Shown piece by piece: positions 1 through 12,425 of a DNA stretch of 64,000 bases. Origin of the DNA: Anaspis maculata (lineage: Eukaryota > Arthropoda > Insecta > Coleoptera > Scraptiidae); NCBI GenBank assembly GCA_949128115.1, contig OX421961.1:85109277-85173276 (forward strand), in the 5' to 3' direction. Both the position numbers and the translations under genes were made by a program. Positions within the stretch are counted from its first letter, which is position 1. Every line of letters begins with the position of its first letter. The notes under the pieces are model-generated. The model saw only the letters and a program-made list of their open reading frames with translations, was not told the origin of the DNA and searched no databases.

Positions 1-1462
1 CCTATGTATCATGAGGAACGACATCTCAAAATTCTCGAAAATTTTCGATCCAGGAAAAAAATTTATGGGGCCCTAAGGGGCCCGATCCGTGTAAATTGAC
101 AATTTTTCGTGAATAACTTGTGAACGGTGATTATCGATCAAAATATTCCAAGGTCCAATTAAACAGCATCACATTTTGAACAAAATGATGCCACAGCCAT
201 TGCTGTGCAATGAACCGTTACCGAAATACAGTCTTCGGAAGTCGACCCTAAAAATCGTTCGAAGTTATCAGCCGAATTCTGGTCGTCAAACTGCAGGTTC
301 TCACTCAAGAGACCATACAGTCATTGTCCGTGGACGGATATGGTTGTGCTAAACATTTCTTGGGAGACAATTGAACCAGCTTCAATATGCTTTGACTGCA
401 ATGCCGTCACAATTTGTACCTTGGACGTTATCAGCGGTCAAAGTTGATACTGGATCAACCGAGGGACCTTCAAAAAGGGCACTTTTTCCGTTCCTGATTT
501 CGAGTCTGATTTTCCTGCAGGTGAACGCTATCAACGGAATATGTAGAATGAAGTATTCTTGAAAGAAACCCGGTTACAGCAAATTTCTGGTTCTTGTAAT
601 TTTCAAGATATATGCGTCCAACGAAAAAAAGTACAAATTCTCAAGATTTCGGCCGCGATTAGGTTTCTATTCAAAAGTCGCATTTGCAAGGAAGATATTG
701 AATATTTTGCACAAGATATGACAATATAGTGATCGTAGCACGAATTATTTTATAATTCGAGGGGGGAGGGTTCATTTTAAGTTCAAATTCCTTCTAAACC
801 AGAAGATGCTGCATTCTAATCGATATTTTACTTTTTTTTCGTTGGACGCATATATTTCAAAAACTACAAGAACGACATATTTTCTGTATCCAGGATTCTT
901 TCAGGCAGAAGTTATTCTACATAAATATTTCGCTAACAGCATCTACCTGTAAGGAAAGCAGACTCAATGACAGGAACTGAAAAAGTGCGCTTTTTGAAGG
1001 TTCCGCGGTTCATCCAGTACCGACTTTGACAGCTGATAACATCCAAGATACAAATTGTGAGGGCATAGCAGTCAAAGCATATTGAAGCCGATGCAATTGC
1101 CTTCCAAAAAATGTTTGAAGCAACCATATCCGTCCACGGACATTGACTGTATAGCGTCTTGAATGAGAGCCTGCAGTTTGACGGCCAGAGTTCCGCTGAC
1201 AACTTCGAGCAATTTTCAGGGTCGACTTGTGAAGGCTGTATTTCGGTAACCGTCTATTGCACAGCGATGTCTTGGCATCATCTTGTTCAAAATGTGATGC
1301 TCTTTAATTTCATCATAAGACACTTTGGTCGATAATCACCGTTTACGAGTTATTCACGAAAATCGGTCGATCTTCACGAATCGGGCCCCTTAGCCCATAG
1401 AAAGTTTTCCTGGACCGAGAATTTCCGAGAATTTTGATATGTTGTTTTTCTTGATACATAGG
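1..1462. repeat. Long foldback (palindromic) element at window edge
   Basis: Two arms of roughly 700 bp are inverted copies of each other around a spacer near 720-780. The first bases (CCTATGTATCATGAGG) pair with the last (CTTGATACATAGG). Internal blocks at 290-510 pair with 945-1200, and 600-625 with 838-870. The arms differ by scattered substitutions, so the element is not very recent. No transposase frame is visible. The left end coincides with base 1, so the element may continue outside the window. Confidence 0.85.
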
Positions 1463-3108
1463 ATCCGTAACCAAAAATTCAGCCTGTAACTATTTTATTC
1501 AAGGTTTAGGCGATTTTTGATCTATAATGACTGGGCTACAATGCCTTTAACATAAAATATCAAAAGTATCTTGAATGACGTTTGCAGAGAGGATGCTACG
1601 ATGAGACGTTCCGGCGTGCTCATAATTGCTCTGTGTAATTGCACCACCAATTCACAAATCACATAAATCGTGGCACTTAGATATCGCTCTGTTTAACTTT
1701 TCTATCTGCTCAATATTACTGCGAATTCAAATCTGGCTCGCTCTGGCCATGCCGCACTCCATACATAATTATTATACTTGCGTGCATGTTGTATCCGATT
1801 TTTCAACGGCACGGCACCTCCGCCAATTGTGCAGATGTGTCTTATTCGCGCGTCGTAACCTCCAGCGAGTTTTGTAACATTATCATTGGCCAGAGGACAA
1901 ACCAAGATTGTTTGGTAAGTGTTTTTGACTTGATTTACTTTGTTGAACACCGGGTATTTTTAAAAAAATTGTGAATTGTAGTAAGCCACGAAAGTAATAA
2001 TGTATTTTTGTGACTTGATTCTCATTGTGCTCCTGATGCGGTCGACTAGGCAACGCGGCAAGATTGATCAAGTCGCGGATATGTACGTTTTCACCTCCAC
2101 TTCCACAGCTATCTCTCATTCACAATTTCAAAAAACAACCGGTATTTCCAAGCTTACCTTGCTTTCGCATGGTCATACAACCGTTGATCGCCCTTGGCTT
2201 CGTGTCAGTTTGTCTTCGCCGATTTCCCACCTTCATTTATCATACTGAATAATAATAACCATAATATTAATACCTACAGTTTTTATTGCCGAAAACAGTG
2301 ATAACTACAATGTTATTATGAGATACCGAAAATTAAAAATTGAAAATATAACATTTGACATTCAGAACATCAATGCCCGGCAAAAACACCCCATTCCATT
2401 CCAGTCCGAAAATGGGACTGTTCTGCCATAGGACCCTGACAAAATGAAAATTCAAAACAATATAGTTAATGAATTTGAAAATTTAGTGGAAAAAAGTAAC
2501 ATCTGTTTGTTGCATCTACATCGCGAGAGCCTAGAAACGGAGTCTCATCAGCATCAGCAGTAAATCTGGTAAGCTTTCAAACGGCCCCTCCGCCAATTGT
2601 GCAGGTTTGTGGTTTATCGTTGAGTTGAAGTCTCCATGCAGCGGTATACCGGCACCTGATTTTCTGCCGAAAACTAACACTTCAAGCCAATGTAGATTTT
2701 GTTTGAGAATACCAACTGAAAATTCATTTGTTTTATGATGTGTTAGACAGTTAGACCCAGGCTATTCTGCCGAGAAATCACCAATTCAAACCACTGCACT
2801 GTAGGTTTTGTTGGGAATATCCAATATAAAATTATCTGATCTATTTATTTGTGTTCAAATCTGGGCTTTCTACAAGGAAATTACTACTTTGAATTAACAT
2901 AAATCTTATGTGGATTCAAAAGTGAATTTTTCGTCAAGATTCTGTCACCCTGTGTCCCATATAGGTATGGATACTGATATAATAAATTGAAGCCAGAGAT
3001 CGTAACTTGTAGCTGAGTGGCAGGCTTAGCATTTCAACAAATAATAAATATATTTTTATGGATTAATATGATATGATGATGACCCATAATATGGAAATGC
3101 AATAAAAG
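1463..3108. other. Intergenic stretch with a 24-bp direct repeat
   Basis: No convincing gene. A 24-bp segment beginning ACGGC and containing CTCCGCCAATTGTGCAG occurs at 1811-1834 and again at 2581-2604 with one mismatch. The rest is AT-rich sequence without recognisable coding or structural signal. Confidence 0.5.
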
Positions 3109-3277
3109 TTTCACCCCTCGTTTATGATGAAGGCAGAGGTCCTAAATCGGCATCGCCATGAATACATTAGACGAAGCCGATGCCGTCGTCGCCGACGTCG
3201 TTTGTCGCTTGCTGTTGTTCACAGTTTCAGGAGCCAAAACCATTATTACATTATTCATGATGCGAGGAGGGGTGAAA
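3109..3277. repeat. Short inverted-repeat element (MITE-like)
   Basis: TTTCACCCCTCGTTTATGATG at the left end is inverted at the right end (CATGATGCGAGGAGGGGTGAAA). The interior is CpG-rich and encodes an arginine run in one frame, which I regard as chance. No clear target duplication. Confidence 0.45.
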
Positions 3278-3554
3278 ATGGATCGCTACAATTAAATGTT
3301 CTTGTAATAGTCGATCGCCGAGTAGGCCTCTTGTGAATTAAATTCTAATCATCACAATTACGACTGAACCGCCGTTCATTTATCTTTTCGCTGGTACCGA
3401 ACTAACAAGATTAGGCAGCAAATTGAATATGAGGACGTGTTTGTAAATCACTGTCAACCGACACTTGCTTTTTAGTGCTTTTTCCATCTTGGTGGTAGAA
3501 ATGAAATCGCGTTGATATCCGCGCTGTCCGTCCGTCCGTTCGTGCATCTCTGTC

Positions 3555-4130
3555 TGTTACTGCAACTTCTTCCAAGCTGAATATGCTCTACCGTTCTAAC
3601 TGTTTTGCTAATACATAGCCGATGCCACTCCCAAACCAGGTCCAGGCTTTATCGAATTTTCATAGCTCACCGCCGCCAACATAGGTAGAAGCGGTCCCAA
3701 CTTACTTGAAATATAACATTAATTCTGCAATTTCTTCTTTATGAAACGCTCTAGCGTTCTAATTCTTTCGTTATTTGATACATAGCTGCCAGCCCCGGAG
3801 CAAGCCTACATCCAGTTCCACCAGCGAATTTAATCATTGCTAACTAATTGAGGCATTTTCTCTGATGGATTCTCGATCAGTGCTGGTTGAATGACCCCGG
3901 AAAATGCATACAAGCTGTTGTGGTCTGAACATTTTCCCATAATATTTCGTGGAACTTGTGTTTTCAGTGGTCACTAAGCCAATATTCACCAGATAAAATC
4001 TCTCAATTAGCTAACAATGATTAAATTCGCTGGTGAAACTGGCTATACTTAAGCTGTATTGCAATCCCATGATTCGCCGCCAACATAGATTTAACCACCC
4101 CCAAACAGCTTAAAAAAAAACATCAATCTT
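3555..4130. repeat. Two-unit tandem duplication split by a MITE
   Basis: Unit 1 (about 3580-3720) and unit 2 (about 3745-3806 plus 4048-4130) share the order GCTCTA-CGTTCTAA, AATACATAGC, then CCGCCAACATAG. The mariner-type MITE at 3807-4047 sits inside unit 2, so the duplication is older than the MITE. Confidence 0.55.
3807..4047. mobile_element. Mariner-type MITE, copy 1
   Basis: A 240-bp element flanked by TA on both sides. The terminal inverted repeats read about CATCCAGTTCCACCAGCG at the left and are inverted at the right. Arms of about 45 bp include AATCATTGYTARCTAATTGAG. The centre is conserved between copies (GTTGTGGTCTGAACATTTT). Other copies lie at 17634-17875, 32391-34354 (interrupted) and 36471-36706. 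TA duplications and lack of coding capacity suggest a non-autonomous Tc1/mariner relative. Confidence 0.75.
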
Positions 4131-4864
4131 TACCGTCTTTCCACTGACTGGCCTTTTCCAACATAGTCATACTGGCATATGTAACACAGGATGTCCCAGA
4201 AATAATAGAAATTATTCCAACTACAGAATGGTTGGATCATAATAATAACAATTATGAAGTTATTTTATAAATTCGACTGTTCTTGTACACCCCAGTTATT
4301 TCTACATAATAACGGGTGGGACAAGTTTCTCATGTTTTCTTCCATAGGTATTCAGTACTATATCTTGTTATCGCCTGGAGTATTTTTTTAAGGAACAATA
4401 AGTAATTTAAGAAATATTGAAAACGGACGGACGGAACACATTCGAGAAAAGCACAAATTCTTGAATACTCTTTTGAATCAAAAGGCTTATAGAAATTTCA
4501 CTAGTCTCTCTAAATAACTGAATAAGATTCTCTTGATCAATCAGAGTTAAAACATCCAAGTGCTACGATCATTTTATGTTCTGAGATACAAAATACATTG
4601 CAAAGAAAATAATCGAATTTACGCATTTGGTTTCTATTTCGCGTGAAATGGCTGTTCTTTCACTCAACTTTTGAACCGCTGATGGGTCTTATCCGAAAGT
4701 TGACCTGAAGGTAGACGATGAGTAAAGACACTGCTCTGCCAAATAATAGTTTAATGCCTCAATCCGTTTATGAGTAATGAGCAAAAAACATGAAAACAAT
4801 TTGATGACCACACGTGCGCTAATGTCCTCGCTTTGTGTCCTTCCGTCCGTCTGTCATAGCATTT

Positions 4865-5050
4865 AGTCCTAGACGGAAGGATTTTTGCGAGAAATTTCAA
4901 CTGCAATGAGTAGCTCATGGCCTCGGGACCCGAACCAGTTGCTTGCTGGCGATTAAAATCTTCTTTTCTAAAAGGGACGGAGCCCTAGACCAGAAAGATT
5001 CCAACTCCAATGAGAAGCTCATGGCCTTGGTACCCGAACCAAGAAAAATC
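4865..5050. repeat. Diverged tandem duplication, about 90-bp unit
   Basis: The phrases TTTCAACTGCAATGAGTAGC...CCTCGGGACCCGAACCA (about 4895-4940) and TTCCAACTCCAATGAGAAGC...CCTTGGTACCCGAACCA (about 5006-5043) are tandem copies. Confidence 0.5.
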
Positions 5051-5410
5051 TTGCTGAAATAACGATACTCACACAATTACAATACATAATAACAAACATG
5101 TTAGTGTGAGGCTGCGTCGCTCATCAAGTGCTGAAATGCGGGGTAATCCAAACGGAAACAAGGTGGACAAACATTTATTGGAATCCCATCAAAATTTCTA
5201 TAAGTATCTCTTCCCTCGGGTTCCACCAACCTTTTATCAACGCGATAACTTTATCACTCTGATAGTAACTGAGATACTGACCATCCTATTGGCTGGTGCA
5301 TAGCAACTATCCAGCGTGATAGATTTAATCTGCTTTCAAAATTTTGGTGGAACCCGAGGTTCATCTTTATTTTTAAGAGAGAAATATTGATACCCTGCGT
5401 ATACAGCCTT
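5030..5410 (+). repeat. Dispersed repeat, split by a MITE at 5215-5358
   Basis: The part around 5035-5145 (from AACCAAGAAAAATCTTGC to ATCAAGTGCTGAAAT) recurs at 9685-9782. The part around 5140-5410, ending ATACCCTGCGTATACAG, recurs in reverse at 50960-51165. The second copy is continuous where this one holds the MITE. I could not assign the family. Confidence 0.6.
5215..5358. mobile_element. 144-bp MITE inserted in a dispersed repeat
   Basis: The ends CTCGGGTTCCACCAA and its inverse TTGGTGGAACCCGAG bound the segment. Comparison with the uninterrupted relative at 50960-51165 shows it as an insertion. No coding capacity. Confidence 0.6.
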
Positions 5411-5484
5411 ATAACCGTTGAGGCTGTGGCTTGGTTTTTGATACAGGCAGCTTCGATTCAATATAAAATATAGAAGATAGAGAG

Positions 5485-5485
5485 T

Positions 5486-5524
<39 letters not shown>
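5485..5524. repeat. GATA microsatellite
   Basis: About ten perfect tandem GATA units. Confidence 0.95.
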
Positions 5525-5525
<1 letters not shown>

Positions 5526-6237
5526 AGATTTAAAACAAGTCCACATCATAATTTTATATAAACAGACATGTTTGAAAATTAGATTTTGGCAAGTCGAAAA
5601 AACGAGAAAGTTGAAGTGGTATAGAAGCTGGGAGTCGTGGGGCGCTGTTTTCATGATTGCGACCGGGACGGGGGTGGGCACCCCCCACAGCTTCGATAAT
5701 TGCTTGGGGTCCCCGCCTTGGGCGCGCCGCGTGCTCGCATCTCATTACACTTGTTGACAAACTAAACGCGATTAGGTACCGATATTCCGACCATAAATAA
5801 ACCACAAACTATATGTCACACCTCTCTTGGTTCTAATTTTAATTTTCGGCGTGGAATACCTAAATAAGTGAATAATACACCAAGATACTTGAAGATGAAA
5901 CTAGGTAGGAACGGTAGGAACCTATCCTATACATGTTTTTGGACAATAAACAGGCAATAACTGTATTATTTTGAACAAAAACTGACCAAAGTCTAAATCG
6001 AAACGTGTTAGTTACTTACGCAATGGAAATGGGCTTATTGCAATCGTTGGTGCTTTCTTCTTTATTCTGATTGTGCATGACATTGCAATGTGTGAAGCCT
6101 GGCAGATAGTTTATAGGTAAGCCTATAGGTACCGATCTATACCGGGTGGACCGAAAAGAAAAACTTGAAAAAATGTCTTTTTTTTTTCAATCGATTTCAG
6201 CGAACCTGGTATCATGGTATCAATTATTGCTAGTTAA

Positions 6238-6869
6238 GAGTCCTCTGTACGCTCAGAGCGGCCCCGACTAAAAGGCCTCTAAATCGAAGCCGGTGATTCT
6301 CTTTAAACTGGCATTTGGAGATTCACTTCATATCTGTTATATAAACATATTAACGGAAAAAAATCCGAGAAAAACCGATCACAGCCGAAGTTAGTCAAAT
6401 CTCACGCGCGCCATCCTAGGGCCTTTATTTGACTTGGAACAAAAATCCTTTTTTCAGGGTGGACTCTCAACAGTATTCTGCACGATCGTACCGGGTGGTT
6501 TTTCAGTAAAAAATTTTCAGCTGAAGATATGAAGTTCCAAATTCTTGAGCAAATTTTTAATAATTTTTACAGCCAAATAACTTCGGCTCCTAAAATTTTA
6601 TTGAAAAATCACCCGGTACGTTCATGCAGAATACTGTAGACAGTCCACCCTGGAAAAAGGAAATGTCTTCCAAGTCAAATAAAGGCCCTAGGATGGCGCC
6701 CGTAAAATTCGACTATCTTCGGCTGTGATCGGTTTTTCTCGGATTTTTTTCCTTTCACATGTTTATATGGAGATATGAAGTGCAATCACTGAATACTAGT
6801 TGAAAGAAAATCACCGCCTTCGATCTAGAGGCCTTTTAGTCGGAGTTGTTTTAACCGTACAGAGGACTC
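6238..6869. mobile_element. TTAA-flanked palindromic element, copy 1
   Basis: Flanked by TTAA on both sides (6234-6237, 6870-6873). The ends GAGTCCTCTGTACGCTC and its inverse match, and the palindrome runs through nearly the whole 632 bp: inner blocks such as CCCTAGGRTGGCGC and CACCCGGTACG occur in both arms. A second full copy is at 20945-21576. The TTAA duplication fits the piggyBac or Kolobok groups, but the termini are not diagnostic. Non-coding. Confidence 0.8.
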
Positions 6870-7419
6870 TTAAGAGAATTGACTCTTATCACCAATATTC
6901 ACAATGGCCAAGTTCTCGGAATTCAAAATGGTGAACACATGGGAAAATGTAATCTCTTGATCTCGTTGTTTTTACTTTTCCGGCCTTCCACCAATACAAC
7001 ATGGAATGGAAACTATTGTTATCGTGGAGAACAATCCATTTATTCTTGTTTCTTTTTGCTGAAGTTTTATATAGTATTGAAGTTTTTTGTTCTTCAAAAT
7101 CTTTGTTTCTATACTCGACGTATTTCAACCAACTCATACTTGATTTAGGACCCAAGCTGCCACTGCTACTGTGCATCTAATTTCAAGTCAATATCTTCAA
7201 ATTGCATTGTTGAGGTTTTTTGACAATTATATTAGTATCTTTCAGTTATTTCATATCTTTGGATATCAAACCTGCAAATTTTGTTAAACCTATAGGCCTG
7301 ACGAATTTTATAGATATCTATATGTCAAACTGACGACCGCACGATTGTTGCAGACATACATACTGCCCGTCAATTGAAGTAGATCACCTAGAAATTTCAG
7401 TCGCCTTCAAAGTGTCATG

Positions 7420-9050
7420 TGTCCTGAACAAGTGGACTATTTCAATCGATTTTCTATTTATGATTAGTTCACATATTGGGCTACAACATGCCATGGGCTG
7501 TTTTTGGTACAGGTGTTTTGTATTATTGATGTGTTCTCTTCAAATTTCATGACTCTCTTCCCCACTGATATACTCTTATCAAATATCTTTTCGTCTCTCG
7601 TAAAACGATATATGACGATGTATTCATGTTTAGGCCCAGAATCCATTTGATATAATTATATATCCCGTACACTTTTTATTTTCAGTAGAATGACTTTTTG
7701 GAGCAAAATTAAATTAAAGTGACAAGCTGGAGCGCTGGGAGGATACGGCTGATGGCTGCTGATAGTTTCGCTCCAAAACTTTGCAGGTGTCATCAGCCGT
7801 AGCCGTATACCACCCAGCTTGTCACTTTATTTTTGCTCCAAAAAGTCATTCTACTGAATTTAAAACGTGAACGGCATATACTTGAGTTGTATTCGTTATT
7901 CTATTATGTCGTTTTCTTTCCAGCCCCAGATTTCCACTTCATATGTCAGCATACTTTTGACTATGTAATCAAACATCATCATTCTGATTTTGTAATCAAG
8001 TTTAAATTTTCTCTCCTATGGTCCACACCTGCGCCATAGCCACCGCCGCTTTCTTCGTTCCCTCTCTAACATAAGCCTCATTTCCATTGTTTTTCTGCAA
8101 CACATATCCCAGATATCTAGTTTGTTTCACCTCTTCTATCCGGCTGCCTTCCTACTCCCATCCCTCTTTCCTCTTCCTGAAGATCATTATCTTCGATTTT
8201 TTCAAGTTCAATGTCAAATCTCTGTTTGCCAGATAGCCCTCCAATCGTTTCATCATCATCTTCATCTCTTTCTCGTTTGTCGCTAGTAGCACAATTGTCT
8301 GCATGTGCCAAAGTCCAGATTCCCGTTTTTCCAACCACAAAACCCCCGTCCTGTCGCTTCCTTATAATCTCTTCTATTCCAGCAATGTATGTACCTTGAC
8401 GGTGCAGAAGTTCCCAGATGTGCTGGTTCCGATTCTTACTGGGTTAGCTGTCTCTTGGTTTACTTCCTCTATTCTTCTCACCAGACTTTCCGCCACTCCC
8501 GCTCTTCTCAATTCTTTCCAAAATTTTGTCCTGTTTAGGTATCGTATCGAAAGCCGCTCTGAGGTCCACGAAGAATCCAACCTCTTCTCCACCTGGCTTT
8601 GCAATCTCTTTGTCGTTGATGTGGTTCAACACATATACAAATTGTCGACTGTGCTTCTTCCCCTTCTAAAGCCGCTTGTACATCCGGCATTCCGGCAGCA
8701 TCAGATGTTTCTTTTCGATATCTTATTCTTTTAGTCGATGTTCGAGTATCATGGCGTATATTTTATAGCCAGTGTTGAACAGCGTAATTCCCCTATAATT
8801 CTTCACCTTGTATTGATCTCCCTTTTCATAAATTGGGCATATAATTCCTTCTCTCCCCTTGGTTGGTATTCTTCCTCCGTTCCATATCTTGTTTATCAGT
8901 CTCTATCAGTCCAACACTTTGAACCAGTATTTCTAGGTTTAATTTTTTATAAAGGATGTTTTTTTTTTGGTGTGGTAGAACTTCAATCAGCCATAATGTT
9001 GATGCTTGAAAATATTTTGCCGTAATTTTGAATTTCACTTTTTCTGCCAT
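7420..9050 (-). pseudogene. Decayed non-LTR retrotransposon reverse transcriptase
   Basis: Reading leftwards, fragments in shifting frames follow the order of an endonuclease-RT protein. A segment with ERRKNTNQGERRNYMPNL (about 8826-8890) lies before the palm. The motif A region FFVDLRAAFDTIPKQDK is near 8530-8580. IVLLATNEKEMKMMMKRLEG follows the catalytic YADD, which here is damaged (HMQTIVLL, about 8290). Then come LNLKKSKIMIFRKRK, RYLGYVLQKN, and KIRMMMFDYIVKSMLTYEVE (about 7920-7990). After the MITE at 7661-7868 the similarity resumes with EYIV and GKRVMKFEE (7520-7630). Many stops and frameshifts show it is dead. The RT assignment is firm, but I do not assign a clade. Confidence 0.75.
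7661..7868. mobile_element. MITE inside the LINE relic (family shared with 45813-46024)
   Basis: The left arm TTTTCAGTAGAATGACTTTT is inverted at the right end, and a second inner pair (AAGTGACAAGCTG) follows. The copy at 45813-46024 has the same arms and centre (TTTGCAGGTG, GCTCCAAAACT). RT similarity continues on both sides, which makes this an insertion into the LINE relic. Confidence 0.7.
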
Positions 9051-10189
9051 TGTCTAAATTGAGGAAGATTTACGCTCAACGACTATTAAAAAAAATAGTA
9101 TAGGTACTTACTTATGGATACCACTAAAAATTGCAGAAATTTTTAAATCAACAATTTCAGTCCTATTGCGTTCAAATTCATAATGTGGGTGTAGAAATTT
9201 ATCTATACTTATTCAATAAGCAGTAAGTTTGTTTAAGCTTCTTTTGGTTCACTCGGTATACATATGTGGCGATTGTTTCTATAAAGCCACCGCGCGATCT
9301 TTGATAAGCAGCCCCCCTCATTGATTATTCATAGCTTTTATTTCAATTTACCGATAGTTCAGATTAATACTGATCCGGTGATGGCATTTTGAATTTGTAG
9401 TCAGGTACTTATTATTTGGTGGTTCGAACGACCGTGGTGGCAGCTTAATGAGTAAATCTGCTCTTCTGGGCTAAGCTTGTTTAGCTTACCTATTGTTTAA
9501 AGCAAAGTGAATTACCTGATGGTGACAAGCAATACCTTGACCAAAATTGTGCCCTGTGCTCGCAGTTCGATTATAGGTATTAACAGTTTTTGGTAAAAAT
9601 AAGAATAAATCCTTATGAATACCTAAGTTATGTTACGATGTATGGGGCATAGAGTACCTACATTCTTCTAAACGCCGCACCGTGGCTACGCGAACCAAGA
9701 AAAATCTTGCCAAAACAACGATATACAATTACAATTATAACATTTTAGCATGGAGCGGCGTCGCCGATCAAGTGTTGAAATTCACAATTGGATTTCATAG
9801 GTTACGACATGCGGGAAAGTACATATGTTCAAGTTCATAAATACGTACAGACATGTTTGGGGTTATGTTTAGAGAAAAATCTGAACTTTCTTTTGACAAA
9901 ACTCCAGTTCGATACGACCCCTTGGTCAATAGTTACGAATTTTTTAAAACCACCACGAAGCTACGGCTCGGCGCGGTGCCAAATTTGAGCGTGCATGATT
10001 GATGTGTTTCCGACCGACATCGACAATGTTATTCCATGATTCAACATTTTGAAATAGCCAATAATAGGTACCTGAAGATATTGACATCCAAACTAAGAAA
10101 CATTTTCACTTAATAACACGAAACAAAAACAGCAGGTAGTTCTAATCTCACACACTCATATATCTTGCGTTCACTGATCCTTCATTAGA
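9051..10189. other. Intergenic, no gene seen; holds a dispersed repeat copy at 9685-9782
   Basis: AT-rich sequence. The block from AACCAAGAAAAATCTTGCC to ATCAAGTGTTGAAAT is a second copy of the repeat at about 5035-5145. Nothing else is supported. Confidence 0.5.
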
Positions 10190-11200
10190 TACATATGTGC
10201 AATATCGATACTTCTGAGTATCGAATTGATATCATTACTGTTTGAACGAGTATTCGATACTGAGTATTCGTTACTGTAACTGATACTTTTATCAGTATCA
10301 CACTCACCGCTCATACCCGTCACTTGTACCTATGAGTAATCAAATGATCGTTGATGTAATCAAAATCGAGTATCGAAACAAAATGATATTAATTATTGAG
10401 TTGACCTGGGTATAGGCTGCAATAGGTTCTTGAGCATTTGAGCAATGAGGCGTTGAGCGACAGCACTGAGAGCAGATAGAGATTTCCATCGGTTTATTAT
10501 CTTGAGTAGGTATGGGTATACCTCGGGGTATATACCTCTACCATTGTACAATTTGCGCGTTTTGGTCTGATTTCGTTTTGCAATCTGCATTAGGATAAGG
10601 TAGCAATTTTGCACAAGATGAATCATACTCATTGTAGCTATCCCAAAAAGATAAAAGAATCCAAATTCTTCCGATTACCGATTCGTTCTCCCGCGGGTAG
10701 AGAAAGAGGGGTAAGTACCTACTGAAGATCACGCTACAATATCGTGAATTGGTTTTGCCTTTGACTCTTTGTTTTTGTTGTAACTTCCTCAGTTCCTCAA
10801 TTCTCAAACCTAGTGATACTGATACTGATATCCTATATTCAGTTCACGATTCATCAATTGCTTACTGATATTGATTATTACTGATCCGATATCCGATCCG
10901 ATACCAAATACTCAATCGTTGCTACTTGGTTGGTAAGAATTCAAACATCAGGTATATTCGAGAATAGGTATCGATAAATACACCAAGTATGGATATCGAC
11001 TATCGAGAATATCAATTCGATATCGATACTCATCGATATAAAGTACCGATATTGAGTATCAGTTGATTACTTTGTATCAATTGAAAAAAGTATCGAATTG
11101 ATACTTGGTATCGAATACTTTTCCAAATGAATATCCGACACGTAAAATTCGAGCAAGTAACGAATACTCTAGTAACGAATAGATGGGTACTTTCTGCACA
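10190..11200. repeat. Cryptic satellite-like island rich in GATAC/GTATC
   Basis: Two dense clusters (about 10195-10400 and 10810-11175) are built of degenerate GTATCGATAC, GAGTATCGAAT and ACTGATACTGATA units. They are separated by more complex sequence. No fixed period is obvious by eye, and the units are partly self-complementary. Confidence 0.6.
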
Positions 11201-12425
11201 TCTCTATCCTTCATAAAGGAAGTGCGCTACTCAGCCTCACGCCCGTGAGGACATATTCACTTGATCTCCATGTTTCTGGATTGATTGCACTATAACTTGG
11301 TGGACATAAACTCCCATGGCCGAATGTAAGGTTGAAAAGAGATAATAGTATATTATTCAACAAGCAGGTAATGATTGCTTCTTACTCATGAGGATGCAGT
11401 TTGCCGACACGAGCCTTGGCGAGTGTCGTAAAGCACCCGAATGAGTAATAGCCATTACCCGCGAGTAGAATACTATGCTTTACCCAGTATTATTGAAAAA
11501 TGCAGGCATGTAGTATGCGCGTGATAATGCGTGCATTATTCAATAGGATTGAATAAAAACTTTTACAATCTCATAGTGGCCGAACCCAAGGTCCAAACCC
11601 CCTACAATCTCTTTTAGAGCCGCAGCTTTTTTTTCTGGAAGCCTTACAGTTTTAGGTAATGAATCAACCAAAAAGTGAAAGTGGTCAAAATGTCAGTTTA
11701 GGTATACTGTTCTTAGTAGCGGGTATCATATCGGTTGGCAATAATTTAGATTCAGAGATTTCATCAGGCGTCAGAGCGGCAAGCCTGTCTTAAAGCGAGA
11801 CACCCGTTTCATTTCAATTATAAGGGAGAGATATGGCAAAGCTATTCCCATGTATGATGGCCCGGTAGCACCACATTTGAATGTTAACGAGGCCGAAATC
11901 TGTCAAAAGCGTACCGCTTCCGTCGGCGGTGTCTCCTTGTGACTTATTCTCTTATTGCCTCACTTCGTATAGGAAATATATTTCACTTCTTCAAAGGACG
12001 TGACGATGTAGTTACAACTTTTCGATTATCATTTTTAGCTCTTTATTGAGTTGCGCCGCCTATCATACACCTACATTGGAATGTCGCTATAGGTTACGTG
12101 AGCATTTTCGTTAATTCCCGCCATAGGGGCAATTATCTGCTGGCCGTAGGTAATTCAACTTTGATGGGTATTGTACTTAAGAGATGCATGTGTGTGCATA
12201 CAAACGATTTTGAAAAGTCTTAGCTCGAAAGCGGCAATTAATATACCAAATGTTGCTGGTGTCTAGGTATAGGTATAGAGTATGGAGGTACAAAATATAC
12301 CTCCGTACACTGGTATGGTGTTCCAGAAATAGTTTGCATAATTATTTACATGATAAATATCGAAAATAACTCCCACTTTTTTCAGTTAATATGCAAAATT
12401 GTAAAATGTTGAGGCTTTCTACGGA
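11201..12425. other. Intergenic, no gene recognised
   Basis: No coding signal I can support. The block around 11225-11262 (ACTCAGCCTCACGCCCGTGAGG) has an inverted relative near 25250-25280, so at least part is repetitive. TA-rich short words such as GTATAGGTATAG are common. Confidence 0.4.

Noticed and set aside
3124..3336. Arginine-rich short ORF
   Set aside because: It lies largely in an inverted-repeat element and the arginine run follows from a CG-rich patch. No homologue is recognised.
5490..5524. CRISPR-like or regulatory array
   Set aside because: It is a plain GATA tetranucleotide repeat without spacers.
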